This document shows, piece by piece, positions 14,664 to 21,922 of a stretch of DNA of 21,922 bases (the first letter of the stretch is position 1; the number at the start of each line of letters is the position of its first letter). The notes below the pieces were generated by a model that ran no database searches, was not told where the DNA came from, and saw only the letters and a program-made list of their open reading frames with translations. Source of the stretch: Paracoccaceae bacterium (GTDB lineage Bacteria > Pseudomonadota > Alphaproteobacteria > Rhodobacterales > Rhodobacteraceae); contig WTIQ01000056.1 of NCBI GenBank assembly GCA_011525185.1, positions 1 through 21,922 of the forward strand, written 5' to 3'. Made by a program: the position numbers and the translations under genes.

Positions 14664-15059
14664 TCATAAGATGAGTGCTACGACTATCGGGGGTCCCCGC
14701 GCGAGGGGCTTATTATCCCATTTTGCTCTGCCTATGTCTGCGCTCCAGAATTGCGCTTCGACATCGCTGTTTTGGTGAACAGGTTGCAGATGAGTTGGAT
14801 TTGTTGGGGTAACAGCAAGACAAGGGATAAGACACGTGGGACAAGGGTCGCTCTGGGCGATTGGTTCACCATCAAGTCCCAATGAAACCATTGTGGTTTC
14901 GGTGCCTGAACAGATTTGAATGGAAATAACCGCCTTACCAAACACATGCGCGTGTGCCATGTGAGAGGACCAGAGAATATTTGATAAGGCCAGTATAAAA
15001 ACCAAAAGCCGATGGGACAGACTTGTCCTACATCGGCTTTTATTATTGTGGTTTAGCAT
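14664..15059 (-). CDS. Secreted DUF2946-like cysteine protein, possible copper context
   Basis: This 131-residue protein has an N-terminal signal peptide, with a basic region to residue 18, the hydrophobic LLVFILALSNILW and a likely cleavage after MAHA (residue 37). The mature part has ICSGTETTMVSLGLDGE followed by CPTCLIPC and a final ARGPP, which resembles DUF2946 proteins. No function is established. It precedes the PCu(A)C gene on the same strand. The start is doubtful: the ATG at 15057-15059 places the strong terminator of rpmB (15004-15041) inside its codons 7-19. Later starts (TTG at 14997-14999, ATG at 14958-14960) would shorten or remove the signal peptide. Confidence 0.6.
   Translation of the reverse strand: MLNHNNKSRCRTSLSHRLLVFILALSNILWSSHMAHAHVFGKAVISIQICSGTETTMVSLGLDGEPIAQSDPCPTCLIPCLAVTPTNPTHLQPVHQNSDVEAQFWSADIGRAKWDNKPLARGPPIVVALIL
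15004..15041 (-). terminator. Rho-independent terminator of rpmB
   Basis: On the minus strand AAAAGCCGATG + GGACA pair with TGTCC + CATCGGCTTTT around an AGTC loop, giving 16 base pairs with a 2-base bulge, followed by GGTTTTTAT. It lies 62 bp past the rpmB stop. It also lies inside the 5' part of the DUF2946-like reading frame. Confidence 0.8.
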
Positions 15060-15103
15060 GCCAGTATACCAAAATCATGAGCGGAAGCACCGCTCAAAGG
15101 GTA

Positions 15104-15394
15104 TTATGCGTTAGCGGCAACGGCTTTTGCAATTTCTTTTTTGACCTTCAAAGCGTTGGCCGAGAGTTCTGTGTCTTTCGCTTTGGCCAGAAAGGCGTCC
15201 AATCCACCGCGGTGATCAACAGATCGCAGCGCAGCTGCTGAGATACGAAACTTGATGCTCCGTCCAAGCGCTTCTGATTGTAGCGTTACATCGTTCAAGT
15301 TTGGCAAGAAGCGACGCTTGGTTTTATTGTTTGCATGGCTGACGTTGTTGCCAGTCATCGGACCTTTTCCAGTAAATTCACAACGGCGAGACAT
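15104..15394 (-). CDS. rpmB: 50S ribosomal protein L28
   Basis: This 96-residue protein starts MSRRCEFTGKGPMTGNNVSHANNKTKRRFLPNL, with the hallmark N-terminal zinc-ribbon-like start and NNVSHANNKTKRRF of L28. The C-terminal half is the lysine/alanine-rich extension usual in alphaproteobacteria. GAGGT precedes the ATG. It has its own terminator downstream and the meaB terminator upstream, so it is a separate transcription unit. Confidence 0.97.
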   Translation of the reverse strand: MSRRCEFTGKGPMTGNNVSHANNKTKRRFLPNLNDVTLQSEALGRSIKFRISAAALRSVDHRGGLDAFLAKAKDTELSANALKVKKEIAKAVAANA

Positions 15395-15440
15395 GTCACC
15401 AACCTCATCTTTTTCAAAAGCACGCGCTGTAACGGGTGCA

Positions 15441-15469
15441 AAATAAAAAGCGCCCCTATGGTTGGGCGC
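15441..15469 (-). terminator. Rho-independent terminator downstream of meaB
   Basis: On the minus strand GCGCCC (15469-15464) and GGGCGC (15455-15450) form a stem, followed directly by TTTTTATTT. It lies 80 bp past the meaB stop and upstream of rpmB. Confidence 0.8.
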
Positions 15470-15548
15470 ATTGACCTCAAGTGGCGCTATTACGCAATCT
15501 CGAAAGTCTCGTCAAGGAGCCAAGCGTGCTTTCATCCAATATCGGCGA

Positions 15549-16544
15549 TTAGGTCTCTTGAGTGATCTCATTCAAAACCATGCCTGCCGCTTTTTCTGGC
15601 AAAATTGTGCCATTTATCACATCTTGACCAAGTTTTTTCATCAAAGCCTCAAGTTTTGGAGCATTCAGTTGGGCCAAGAGACCTTGCCTGACGTCTTCTT
15701 CAAACCAAAATTGTGCTTGTTCTCTCCTTGTGTGTGCAAAAAACCCGTGTTCTTTTCGCCAATCAATCAGATTTGTCATCGCTTCCCATGCATCCACTAA
15801 TCCTGATTCTTGCACGGCAGATACCTTCAGAACCTTTGGATACTCATCTGGGTCCTGAGGACGCTTGCGCAACAAGCGAATAGCACCTGTAAAATCGGTA
15901 CACGTTCGTGTTGCTGCTGCCACAAGGTCGCCATCGGCTTTGTTTACGAGGATCAAATCAGCCATTTCCATGATCCCGCGTTTGACCCCTTGCAATTCGT
16001 CGCCGCCAGCAGGGGCTAGCAAGAGAGCGAATAAATCGGAAATCTGAGCAACGATTGTTTCAGACTGACCCACACCGACCGTTTCGATCAGGATGACATC
16101 AAACCCAGCCGCATCACATATGTTTACGACTTCCCGTGTCCGACGTGCAATTCCGCCCAAGTGGGACTGACTGGGGGAGGGTCGAATAAACGCGTTTTTG
16201 TTGCGCGACAGGCGCTCCATCCGGGTCTTGTCGCCCAAGATGGATCCACCGGATCGTACTGAGCTGGGATCAACTGCGATGACAGCAACGCGCAAATCCA
16301 ACGCGGTTAGATGCATGCCAAAGCTTTCAATAAACGTCGACTTACCAACTCCTGGGGTACCAGAGAGGCCGATCCGAATGGCATGTTTGGGGCTATGCCG
16401 TAAATGCTCGGACAGCTCTAGTGCTTGTTCGCGGTGATCCTCTCTGCTGCTTTCAACCAATGTTATGGCGCGGGACAAAGCACGGCGATCGCCTGCTACG
16501 ATGCGATTGGCAAGAGTTTGCATATTCATCGTCAAACTAGGCAT
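15549..16544 (-). CDS. meaB: MeaB/ArgK-family P-loop GTPase (methylmalonyl-CoA mutase chaperone)
   Basis: This protein is about 331 residues long. The G3E-family GTPase features are GLSGTPGVGKSTFIESFG (Walker A), VIAVDPSSVRSGGSILGDKTRM, ETVGVGQSE and the guanine-specificity motif NKAD. MeaB protects and reloads the B12-dependent methylmalonyl-CoA mutase; the name ArgK is an older misassignment. The mutase gene is not in the window. The start is uncertain: ATG at 16542-16544 (MPSLTMNMQ) is used, while ATG at 16569 (with MFGRKTC) or at 16529 is possible. The recognisable family similarity begins at MQTLANRIVAGDRRALSRA. Confidence 0.92.
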   Translation of the reverse strand: MPSLTMNMQTLANRIVAGDRRALSRAITLVESSREDHREQALELSEHLRHSPKHAIRIGLSGTPGVGKSTFIESFGMHLTALDLRVAVIAVDPSSVRSGGSILGDKTRMERLSRNKNAFIRPSPSQSHLGGIARRTREVVNICDAAGFDVILIETVGVGQSETIVAQISDLFALLLAPAGGDELQGVKRGIMEMADLILVNKADGDLVAAATRTCTDFTGAIRLLRKRPQDPDEYPKVLKVSAVQESGLVDAWEAMTNLIDWRKEHGFFAHTRREQAQFWFEEDVRQGLLAQLNAPKLEALMKKLGQDVINGTILPEKAAGMVLNEITQET

Positions 16545-16636
16545 CTTTCTGCAGGTTTTCCTCCCAAACATTGACCCGAAGGCTATTTTGATGCCTTGGT
16601 TTGGTCGAATTTTTGGATAAAGGCAACCTTTTGCAT

Positions 16637-17365
16637 ATGTTTGATCGCGTACTCTCTTGTTTCCGTCTTTATGCTCTGTTTGGTTTTTTTGCGTTAGGCT
16701 TTTGTGGCGCGCAACTTAATGCAGAGAACCGTAACCACCAATTTAAGGTTTATGTAAACGGTCTGAAGGTCGGTGAGTTTGTTTATGCCGAGACGTTCAC
16801 ATCAAACGCATATGCAACACGGGGGATCATTCGATCGACGGGTCTTGCTGCGGTGATCACACAATACAAATTTGACGGCGAAGCGCATGGTCGAAGGTCG
16901 GGTAACACTTTTAGACCCACTCGATATCGGGAGCAGTCGGATACTGGGAATAGATCAAGCAATAAGGAAATGATTTACAAAAATGGGGTGCCTAAACTCA
17001 CATCCAGTGATGCTGCCAAAGAGTATTGGCTAAAACCCTCGACTCAAAAGGGGACGATTGATCCAATGACTGCTTTGATGGTCCTTTTGTCGGAGCAACC
17101 CAAAACCAATCCCTGTGCCACAACAGTTGATGTGTTTGATGGGGCACGGCGGTTTTCCATCGCGCTTTCTGCGCCTAAGCTTGAGAAAGATGCTCTTATC
17201 TGCTCAGGTGTTTTTACCCGCGTTGGGGGATATTCGAAAAAAGAATGGTCAAAAGGGAAAGATTTTCCATTTACTATGCGCTACCGCGTGACACCCTCTG
17301 GCTATGAAGTTGAACGATTCGCGATCACCACTTTGCTCGGACGGGCAAGCTTTGTCAGACGATAG
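16637..17365 (+). CDS. Exported DUF3108 protein
   Basis: This 242-residue protein has an N-terminal signal peptide (hydrophobic LYALFGFFALGFCGAQLNA). Its mature domain resembles DUF3108: HQFKVYVNGLKVGEF at the start, DPMTALMVLLSEQP in the middle and CSGVFTRVGGYS toward the C terminus. DUF3108 proteins are beta-rich envelope proteins of unknown function. The ATG at 16637 is chosen over a TTG at 16601. Its 3' end overlaps the proposed hrpB start by 62 bases in another frame. Confidence 0.8.
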   Translation: MFDRVLSCFRLYALFGFFALGFCGAQLNAENRNHQFKVYVNGLKVGEFVYAETFTSNAYATRGIIRSTGLAAVITQYKFDGEAHGRRSGNTFRPTRYREQSDTGNRSSNKEMIYKNGVPKLTSSDAAKEYWLKPSTQKGTIDPMTALMVLLSEQPKTNPCATTVDVFDGARRFSIALSAPKLEKDALICSGVFTRVGGYSKKEWSKGKDFPFTMRYRVTPSGYEVERFAITTLLGRASFVRR

Positions 17366-19823
17366 AGGCAAGTCGCGCGAACCCCTTCCAATTTTTGATG
17401 TCATTGCACCTCTTATTAAATCGCTGAGAGAGGCGTCTACTGTCATTCTCTGCGCGCCTCCTGGTGCTGGTAAAACAACTGTCATCCCAATTGAATTGCT
17501 AAAGTCAGAACTGTTCCACCATCGGATCTTGATGCTTGAACCAAGACGATTGGCTGCGCGGGCGGCGGCCGAGCAGATGGCAAAATTGTTAAACGAACCC
17601 ATTGGACAGACCGTTGGCTATCGGATCAGAGGAGAGCAAAAAACGTCCTCAAAGACCCGCATCGAAGTTGTCACCGAAGGCATTTTGACCCGAATGTTGC
17701 AGGATGATCCTGAGCTTAGTGGCATTGATGTTGTCATATTTGACGAGTTTCATGAACGCTCTATCCATGCCGATTTGGGTCTGGCGCTTTGTTTAGAGGT
17801 GCAAGACGCGCTGCGTGAAGACTTGCGCCTCTTGGTAATGTCGGCAACGCTGGAGACAGACACTCTGTCTAGGTTTCTGAATGAGGCACCCGTTATAACC
17901 TCTCAGGGTCGAAGTTATGAGATCGAAACGCGGTGGCGCGATCGACCTTTGCCAAAGCACGTGTCTCTAGAACAAAGCGTGACTGAGCTGACGCTTCAAG
18001 CGCTTGAGCAGACTGAAGGGGGTGTTCTTGTTTTTTTACCAGGAGAGCGCGAAATTCGTCAGGTCGCAAAATTACTGACGCCTTCGCTGGGAAAAGAGGT
18101 CGCTGTTTTTCCGCTCTATGGCGCTTTGCCCTTCAAAGAACAGCAAAAGGCGATCCAACCCTATAAAGAGGGACGCAAAGTCGTGCTTGCCACGTCCATT
18201 GCGGAAACTTCGCTCACGATCCAAGACATCAGCGTGGTTGTGGACGGAGGAAAATCACGTCGGCCTGTGTTTGATTATGGATCGGGCATGACCCGTCTTG
18301 TCACCGAACAGGTAAGCCGACACGAAGCCACTCAACGACAGGGACGCGCCGGCCGAGTGCGCGCTGGTATCTGTTATAAGAATTGGTCAAAGGCTGAAGA
18401 GGGTGCACGCCCCCTCTCTGCCCCCGCTGAAATTGAAAGCGCGGATCTAACCCAATTCGCTCTTGAGCTTGCCAAATGGGGCGCCAAACCCGAAGATTTG
18501 CGGTTTTTAACCCCTCCCAAGGCATCCCTTTACGCTCAGGCCCTTGCTATTCTAAAACAGCTTGGGGCGCTTGATAGGTCGGGTAAATTGACCGCTCATG
18601 GGCAAAAAGTAAGCTCGCTCCCTGTGCATCCCCGTCTTGCGCATATGCTCGCACTCGCGGGTCATAAGGCCGTTGACAGCGCTGCTATCCTGCAATCTCA
18701 GGATCCTTTCAAACAAAATGCGCAAGCAGATTTCATGTTGCGGCTTGCCGTTGTTCAAGACACGGCTGCCTTTAATGCGCGTTATGGGTTGAGCTATGAT
18801 CGCGGCGTGCTCGCCGCAATTCGCCAAGAGGCAAAGCGCCTAAAATCAAGAGTTGAACACAAAGCCTCTGAGCTTTCAGCAGCGCAATGCCTTGCCTTGG
18901 CCTACCCAGATCGCATTGCGCAACGCCGAAACGGCAGTGCCCAGCGCTATGTTCTTTCAGGCGGCTCTGGTGCATATTTGGCATCAGATGAGGACTTAGG
19001 TGAACCTCCCTTTCTGGTGATCCCAAAGAGCACAGATGGCGGTAAAGAGGCGCGTATTAGGCTCGCAGTTGCGATCACTCGCGCAGAGATTATCGACATA
19101 TTTGAACATCAGATTGAATATGAAACCACATGCGAGTGGTCCGAGCGTCAGCAGAAGGTCATTGCCGAACAGAGGGAGCAACTTGGCGCTCTACGCTTGG
19201 CCAAGACCAAATGGAAAGAGGCCCCCAAAGAGGCCCTCGCACGTGCCATGCTAGAGGGCGTGCGCAAGCATGGCTTATTTCTATCCGCGCGTGAGCATCT
19301 CTTTCTCGCGCGGCTTCAGGCGGCTGGAGCACCCTATTCCCAATACACAGAAGCCTATCTTGAGGTGCATTTAGAGGACTGGTTGCTTGCCTCTCTTGAC
19401 GGTATTGTAACGCTTAAACAGTATAAAGAGCTCGATAAACTGCCCGCTTTGCAAAGCCTGTTTGATTGGGCTGCGCAACAGCGCCTGAATGAGAGTGCAC
19501 CAGAGCATTTCCTCGCCCCCTCGGGGCGGCGCATATTAATTGACTATAGCAAAGAGCAACCTGAAATTTCACTCAAATTGCAAGAGATGTTTGGTCAAAC
19601 GAGCCATCCTAAAATTGGCCAGACCGCTTTGCGCGTTACGCTCCTATCGCCCGCAGGGCGTCCTTTGCAAACCACAACGGATATCGCTGGGTTTTGGAAA
19701 ACCAGTTATTTTGATGTCCGAAAAGACATGCGGGGCCGTTATCCTAAACATAATTGGCCTGAAAACCCACTGGACTACAGACCGAGCTTTAAATCGATTA
19801 AATCCAAGAAAAACAAAATTTAG
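17304..19823 (+). CDS. hrpB: ATP-dependent helicase HrpB
   Basis: This protein of up to 839 residues is a DEAH-type helicase with all motifs: APPGAGKTT (51-59), DEFHERS (147-153), VMSATLE (178-184), VFLPGEREIRQ, LATSIAETSLTI and QRQGRAGRVRAG. The C-terminal HrpB-specific domain is present, with SGGSGAYLASDEDLGEPPFLVI, FLAPSGRRILIDY and DMRGRYPKHNWPENP near the end. The name is unrelated to type III secretion. The start at ATG 17304 overlaps the upstream gene. A TTG at 17352 is a reasonable alternative, because the family similarity begins only at about residue 28. Confidence 0.95.
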   Translation: MKLNDSRSPLCSDGQALSDDRGKSREPLPIFDVIAPLIKSLREASTVILCAPPGAGKTTVIPIELLKSELFHHRILMLEPRRLAARAAAEQMAKLLNEPIGQTVGYRIRGEQKTSSKTRIEVVTEGILTRMLQDDPELSGIDVVIFDEFHERSIHADLGLALCLEVQDALREDLRLLVMSATLETDTLSRFLNEAPVITSQGRSYEIETRWRDRPLPKHVSLEQSVTELTLQALEQTEGGVLVFLPGEREIRQVAKLLTPSLGKEVAVFPLYGALPFKEQQKAIQPYKEGRKVVLATSIAETSLTIQDISVVVDGGKSRRPVFDYGSGMTRLVTEQVSRHEATQRQGRAGRVRAGICYKNWSKAEEGARPLSAPAEIESADLTQFALELAKWGAKPEDLRFLTPPKASLYAQALAILKQLGALDRSGKLTAHGQKVSSLPVHPRLAHMLALAGHKAVDSAAILQSQDPFKQNAQADFMLRLAVVQDTAAFNARYGLSYDRGVLAAIRQEAKRLKSRVEHKASELSAAQCLALAYPDRIAQRRNGSAQRYVLSGGSGAYLASDEDLGEPPFLVIPKSTDGGKEARIRLAVAITRAEIIDIFEHQIEYETTCEWSERQQKVIAEQREQLGALRLAKTKWKEAPKEALARAMLEGVRKHGLFLSAREHLFLARLQAAGAPYSQYTEAYLEVHLEDWLLASLDGIVTLKQYKELDKLPALQSLFDWAAQQRLNESAPEHFLAPSGRRILIDYSKEQPEISLKLQEMFGQTSHPKIGQTALRVTLLSPAGRPLQTTTDIAGFWKTSYFDVRKDMRGRYPKHNWPENPLDYRPSFKSIKSKKNKI

Positions 19824-19873
19824 TTGATTTTTAACGATTTTTTACAATATGCTGTGGGCAGAGAGCAGGAAAA

Positions 19874-20287
19874 ATGAAAAAACGAAAGAAAAAACAAGCC
19901 GCCGCTTTGTGTTTTGTCAAAGAAGGCGGAAAGAAGAAAGTTGTTTTGGTGACGTCTCGTGAAAACAAGCGATGGATCTTACCCAAAGGCTGGATTGAAG
20001 ACGACCTTAGCGGAGCAGAGGCCGCGGTTATAGAGGCCTATGAGGAGGCAGGCGTCGTCACCCGCAAAAAGGAAATCAAAAAGATTGGAAAATACAAATA
20101 CAAAAAACGCTTATCGAAAAAGCGTGAAATTCCGCTCAATGTAAGCGTCTATAGTATGCCTGTTGAGCGATTGAAAACCTCCTTTAAGGAGCGTCATCAA
20201 CGCAAGCGAAAGTTGGTAGAGGTCAAAGAAGCCATCAAAATGGTGAATGAGGAAAGTCTGAAAGAGCTCTTGCTCTCCGTTGTATAA
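19874..20287 (+). CDS. Divergent Nudix-fold hydrolase
   Basis: This 137-residue, very lysine-rich protein has the Nudix fold pattern WILPKGWIEDD followed by AAVIEAYEEAGV (about residues 36-61). The two metal-binding glutamates and the closing Gly of the EExG part remain. However, box position 7 (normally Glu) is Leu and position 15 (normally Arg) is Ile. The closest types are diphosphoinositol-polyphosphate or nucleotide-sugar Nudix proteins; the substrate is unknown. It lies 50 bp downstream of hrpB. The element copy C begins directly after its TAA. Confidence 0.85.
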   Translation: MKKRKKKQAAALCFVKEGGKKKVVLVTSRENKRWILPKGWIEDDLSGAEAAVIEAYEEAGVVTRKKEIKKIGKYKYKKRLSKKREIPLNVSVYSMPVERLKTSFKERHQRKRKLVEVKEAIKMVNEESLKELLLSVV

Positions 20288-20512
20288 TGAAGATTTCTGC
20301 ATATTAGAAAAATCGCCAAAACACCGCACTTAACTACGCCACCGGCCCGCGCCTGCCTGCCCCATCGGCAGGCGCGTTCACTGTATCAACTTATTGAAAT
20401 ATATGGGCATTGCGGGGGCTCTTCAAAGACTTCGTCATTGCATCCGCGCGCCTACCCAGGCAGGCGCGGCCCTCATTTCTAAATGGGAGCAATGTTATGC
20501 AGAGGTCTTTGA
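20288..20512. repeat. Dispersed MITE/REP-like element, copy C (long)
   Basis: The left end AAGATTTCTGCATA (20290-20303) and the right end TATGCAGAGGTCTTTG (20496-20511) are inverted repeats differing at two of 14 positions. The interior holds a strong hairpin, CGCGCCTGCC (20348-20357) with GGCAGGCGCG (20367-20376), and a second one, CGCGCCT (20447-20453) with AGGCGCG (20462-20468). Bases 20337-20363 are an exact 27-bp reverse-complement match to copy A. It separates the convergent Nudix and truA genes and overlaps the end of truA. Confidence 0.75.
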
Positions 20513-21282
20513 TTCAAGCCAAAGGGATCATCCTCATAGATGACTTGATCCAGATAGAGGCCCTCAGGTGGGCAAACAGGGCCACAGGCCGAGCGATCGC
20601 AGGCTTGCAAGGCATCGCGCAGATCATGTGGCGTCCACCGCCCTGCGCCAACCCGTTCAAGTGATCCAACAAAGCTTCTGACTTGGTTGTGAAGAAAGCT
20701 TCGCGCTTTCACATAGAACCGAAATTCAATTCCGCTCCAGCCCTCGATACATTCGATATCCAAGCGCCGCAGGGTTTTTACGGGATTTTGCGCTTGGCAC
20801 ATTGAAGAGCGAAATGTCGTAAAGTCATGAGTTCCGATCAAATAAGACGCCGCCTCTTGCATGGCCTCTAAATCAAGGGAATGCCCAATTTGCCAAACAA
20901 GGCCTTTGTCATGGGTTGCGGGAGCGCGTCTTACGAGAAGACGAAACAGATAATGCCGCTCGCGTGCAGAAAAGCGTGCGTGCCAATCCTCAGCGACTTC
21001 GGCACAGTTCACAATCGCGATAGGCAGGGGTTTAAGATGGTGGTTGAGCGCTTCAATCAAACGAAACGCGTCCCATGTTTTCTCCATGTCGCAATGCGCC
21101 ACTTGTCCGCGCGCGTGAACACCCGTATCAGTACGGCCCGCCGCGGCGATGCGATGCTCTCTCTTTTCCAGTTGAGCCAGAGCGTCTTCGATTGCTTGCT
21201 GAACCGAAGGTTGATCGCTTTGTCTTTGCCAACCTGAAAAAGGGGCACCATTATATTCGATTTTAAGCGCGTATCTAGGCAT
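20479..21282 (-). CDS. truA: tRNA pseudouridine(38-40) synthase TruA
   Basis: This 267-residue enzyme makes pseudouridine at positions 38-40 of tRNA anticodon stems. It starts MPRYALKIEYNGAPFSGWQRQ. The catalytic Asp52 is in AAGRTDTGVHARGQVAH. SFLHNQVRSFVGSLERVG and GLYLDQVIYEDDPFG are family features of the C-terminal half. The ATG at 21282 is preferred over GTG at 21309, because homologues begin at MPRY. The last ten codons (QRPLHNIAPI and the stop) lie inside element copy C, so the native C terminus was probably replaced by the insertion. Confidence 0.95.
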   Translation of the reverse strand: MPRYALKIEYNGAPFSGWQRQSDQPSVQQAIEDALAQLEKREHRIAAAGRTDTGVHARGQVAHCDMEKTWDAFRLIEALNHHLKPLPIAIVNCAEVAEDWHARFSARERHYLFRLLVRRAPATHDKGLVWQIGHSLDLEAMQEAASYLIGTHDFTTFRSSMCQAQNPVKTLRRLDIECIEGWSGIEFRFYVKARSFLHNQVRSFVGSLERVGAGRWTPHDLRDALQACDRSACGPVCPPEGLYLDQVIYEDDPFGLNQRPLHNIAPI

Positions 21283-21384
21283 ACGGGGCAGGTAAATGAA
21301 ATTTACCACTAATGAAAGAGTGCTCTGAAAGATCGCTTTATAACCTAGTAAGGACTGACGTTAAGACTTATCTATCGCACAGGG

Positions 21385-21922
21385 ATGCTGGAGGATTTCA
21401 AACGCGTGGCTGGATTTATTCAAAACACTTTCACGACACCATTTAGTGATTTGGCGCATATTCCGCGCATGATGGGCTACGGGTCTTCAGTGCGCCTTGG
21501 CATCACGGGCCTAGCGCGATCTGGGAAAACTGTCTTTATCACGTCACTCGTTGCAAATATGCTGGCAGGCCAACGCATGTCGCATCTGCGTGCACAGGCA
21601 CAAAACCGTGTCCAAAGCGTGTTTTTGCAGCCTCAACCTGATGATACCGTGCCACGCTTCGCCTATGAAGAAAACTTGGATATTTTAAACGCGAGCCCAT
21701 CACAGTGGCCCAGCAGCACGCGTGCGATGAGCCAATTGCGGCTGTCGCTCAGACTTCACCCCACATCGATGTTCTCAGGTGTTTTAGGAGATCGAATAAA
21801 GCATATCGATCTGGTTGATTATCCAGGAGAGTGGATTTTGGACCTAGGCCTTTTGGAAAAGACCTACAAAGATTGGTGTTACAGCGTTCTGCAAAAGATG
21901 GAAAAACGCGCATATGCAAAGG
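21385..21922 (+). CDS. YcjX/DUF463-family P-loop ATPase, N-terminal part (cut by window edge)
   Basis: At least 179 codons are visible without a stop. The protein has GLARSGKTVFITSLV (Walker A-type loop, about residues 42-56) and HIDLVDYPGEWILDLGLL, both characteristic of the YcjX-like family. These are predicted P-loop NTPases often linked to stress regulons; the molecular role is not established. The ATG at 21385 is used. A GTG at 21406 is the likely alternative, as GGAGGA (21390-21395) is better placed for it. The gene is divergent from truA; 102 bp separate the starts. Confidence 0.85.
   Translation, partial: MLEDFKRVAGFIQNTFTTPFSDLAHIPRMMGYGSSVRLGITGLARSGKTVFITSLVANMLAGQRMSHLRAQAQNRVQSVFLQPQPDDTVPRFAYEENLDILNASPSQWPSSTRAMSQLRLSLRLHPTSMFSGVLGDRIKHIDLVDYPGEWILDLGLLEKTYKDWCYSVLQKMEKRAYAK

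Noticed and set aside
17304..19823. HrpB as a type III secretion regulator
   Set aside because: The protein is a DEAH helicase; the shared name is coincidental.
1..21922. CRISPR array, tRNA or rRNA gene, prophage or transposase gene
   Set aside because: No regularly spaced direct repeats, cloverleaf-like stretch, rRNA motif or transposase-like protein was seen.

Overview
The window looks like a chromosomal segment of a marine-type alphaproteobacterium, most likely Rhodobacterales (roseobacter-like). This rests on recognisable protein families only, such as TruA, MeaB, the YcjX-like ATPase, DUF2177 and the paa gene order. Base composition is moderate, and no genome comparison was possible.

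Positions 1-10,630 hold a phenylacetate (PAA) catabolic locus in three transcription blocks. On the minus strand, paaZ is followed by a paaX-type repressor gene that runs off the left edge. Divergent from paaZ on the plus strand are paaI, paaK and a TetR-family regulator; a quasi-palindromic operator-like site lies between the two blocks. Facing this block on the minus strand is a long operon of paaJ/pcaF (thiolase), paaA, paaB, paaC, paaD, a small NTF2-like gene and paaE. Its presumed promoter is bracketed by a perfect 16-bp inverted repeat. Together these genes activate phenylacetate (PaaK), epoxidise the ring (PaaABCDE), open the ring and oxidise the aldehyde (PaaZ), and perform the last thiolysis (PaaJ). 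PaaI hydrolyses stalled CoA esters. The isomerase and beta-oxidation genes paaG, paaF and paaH are not in the window.

Positions 10,630-16,571 are mostly housekeeping: a LysE-type exporter, a rhomboid protease overlapping a GFA/CENP-V zinc protein gene, an inositol-monophosphatase-family enzyme, a DUF2177 membrane protein, a PCu(A)C copper chaperone with a DUF2946-like secreted protein upstream, ribosomal protein L28 and a MeaB/ArgK GTPase.

Positions 16,637-21,922 hold a DUF3108 exported protein, the HrpB helicase, a divergent Nudix protein, TruA, and the start of a YcjX/DUF463 ATPase cut by the right edge.

The most unusual signal is a family of short dispersed elements with terminal inverted repeats related to CTCTGCATA and a GC-rich palindromic core. 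There are three clear copies (about 5,026, 12,560 and 20,288). Each lies between convergent genes within a few bases of at least one stop codon. One copy supplies the last codons and the stop of truA. This looks like a MITE/REP-like family specialised for convergent intergenic sites.
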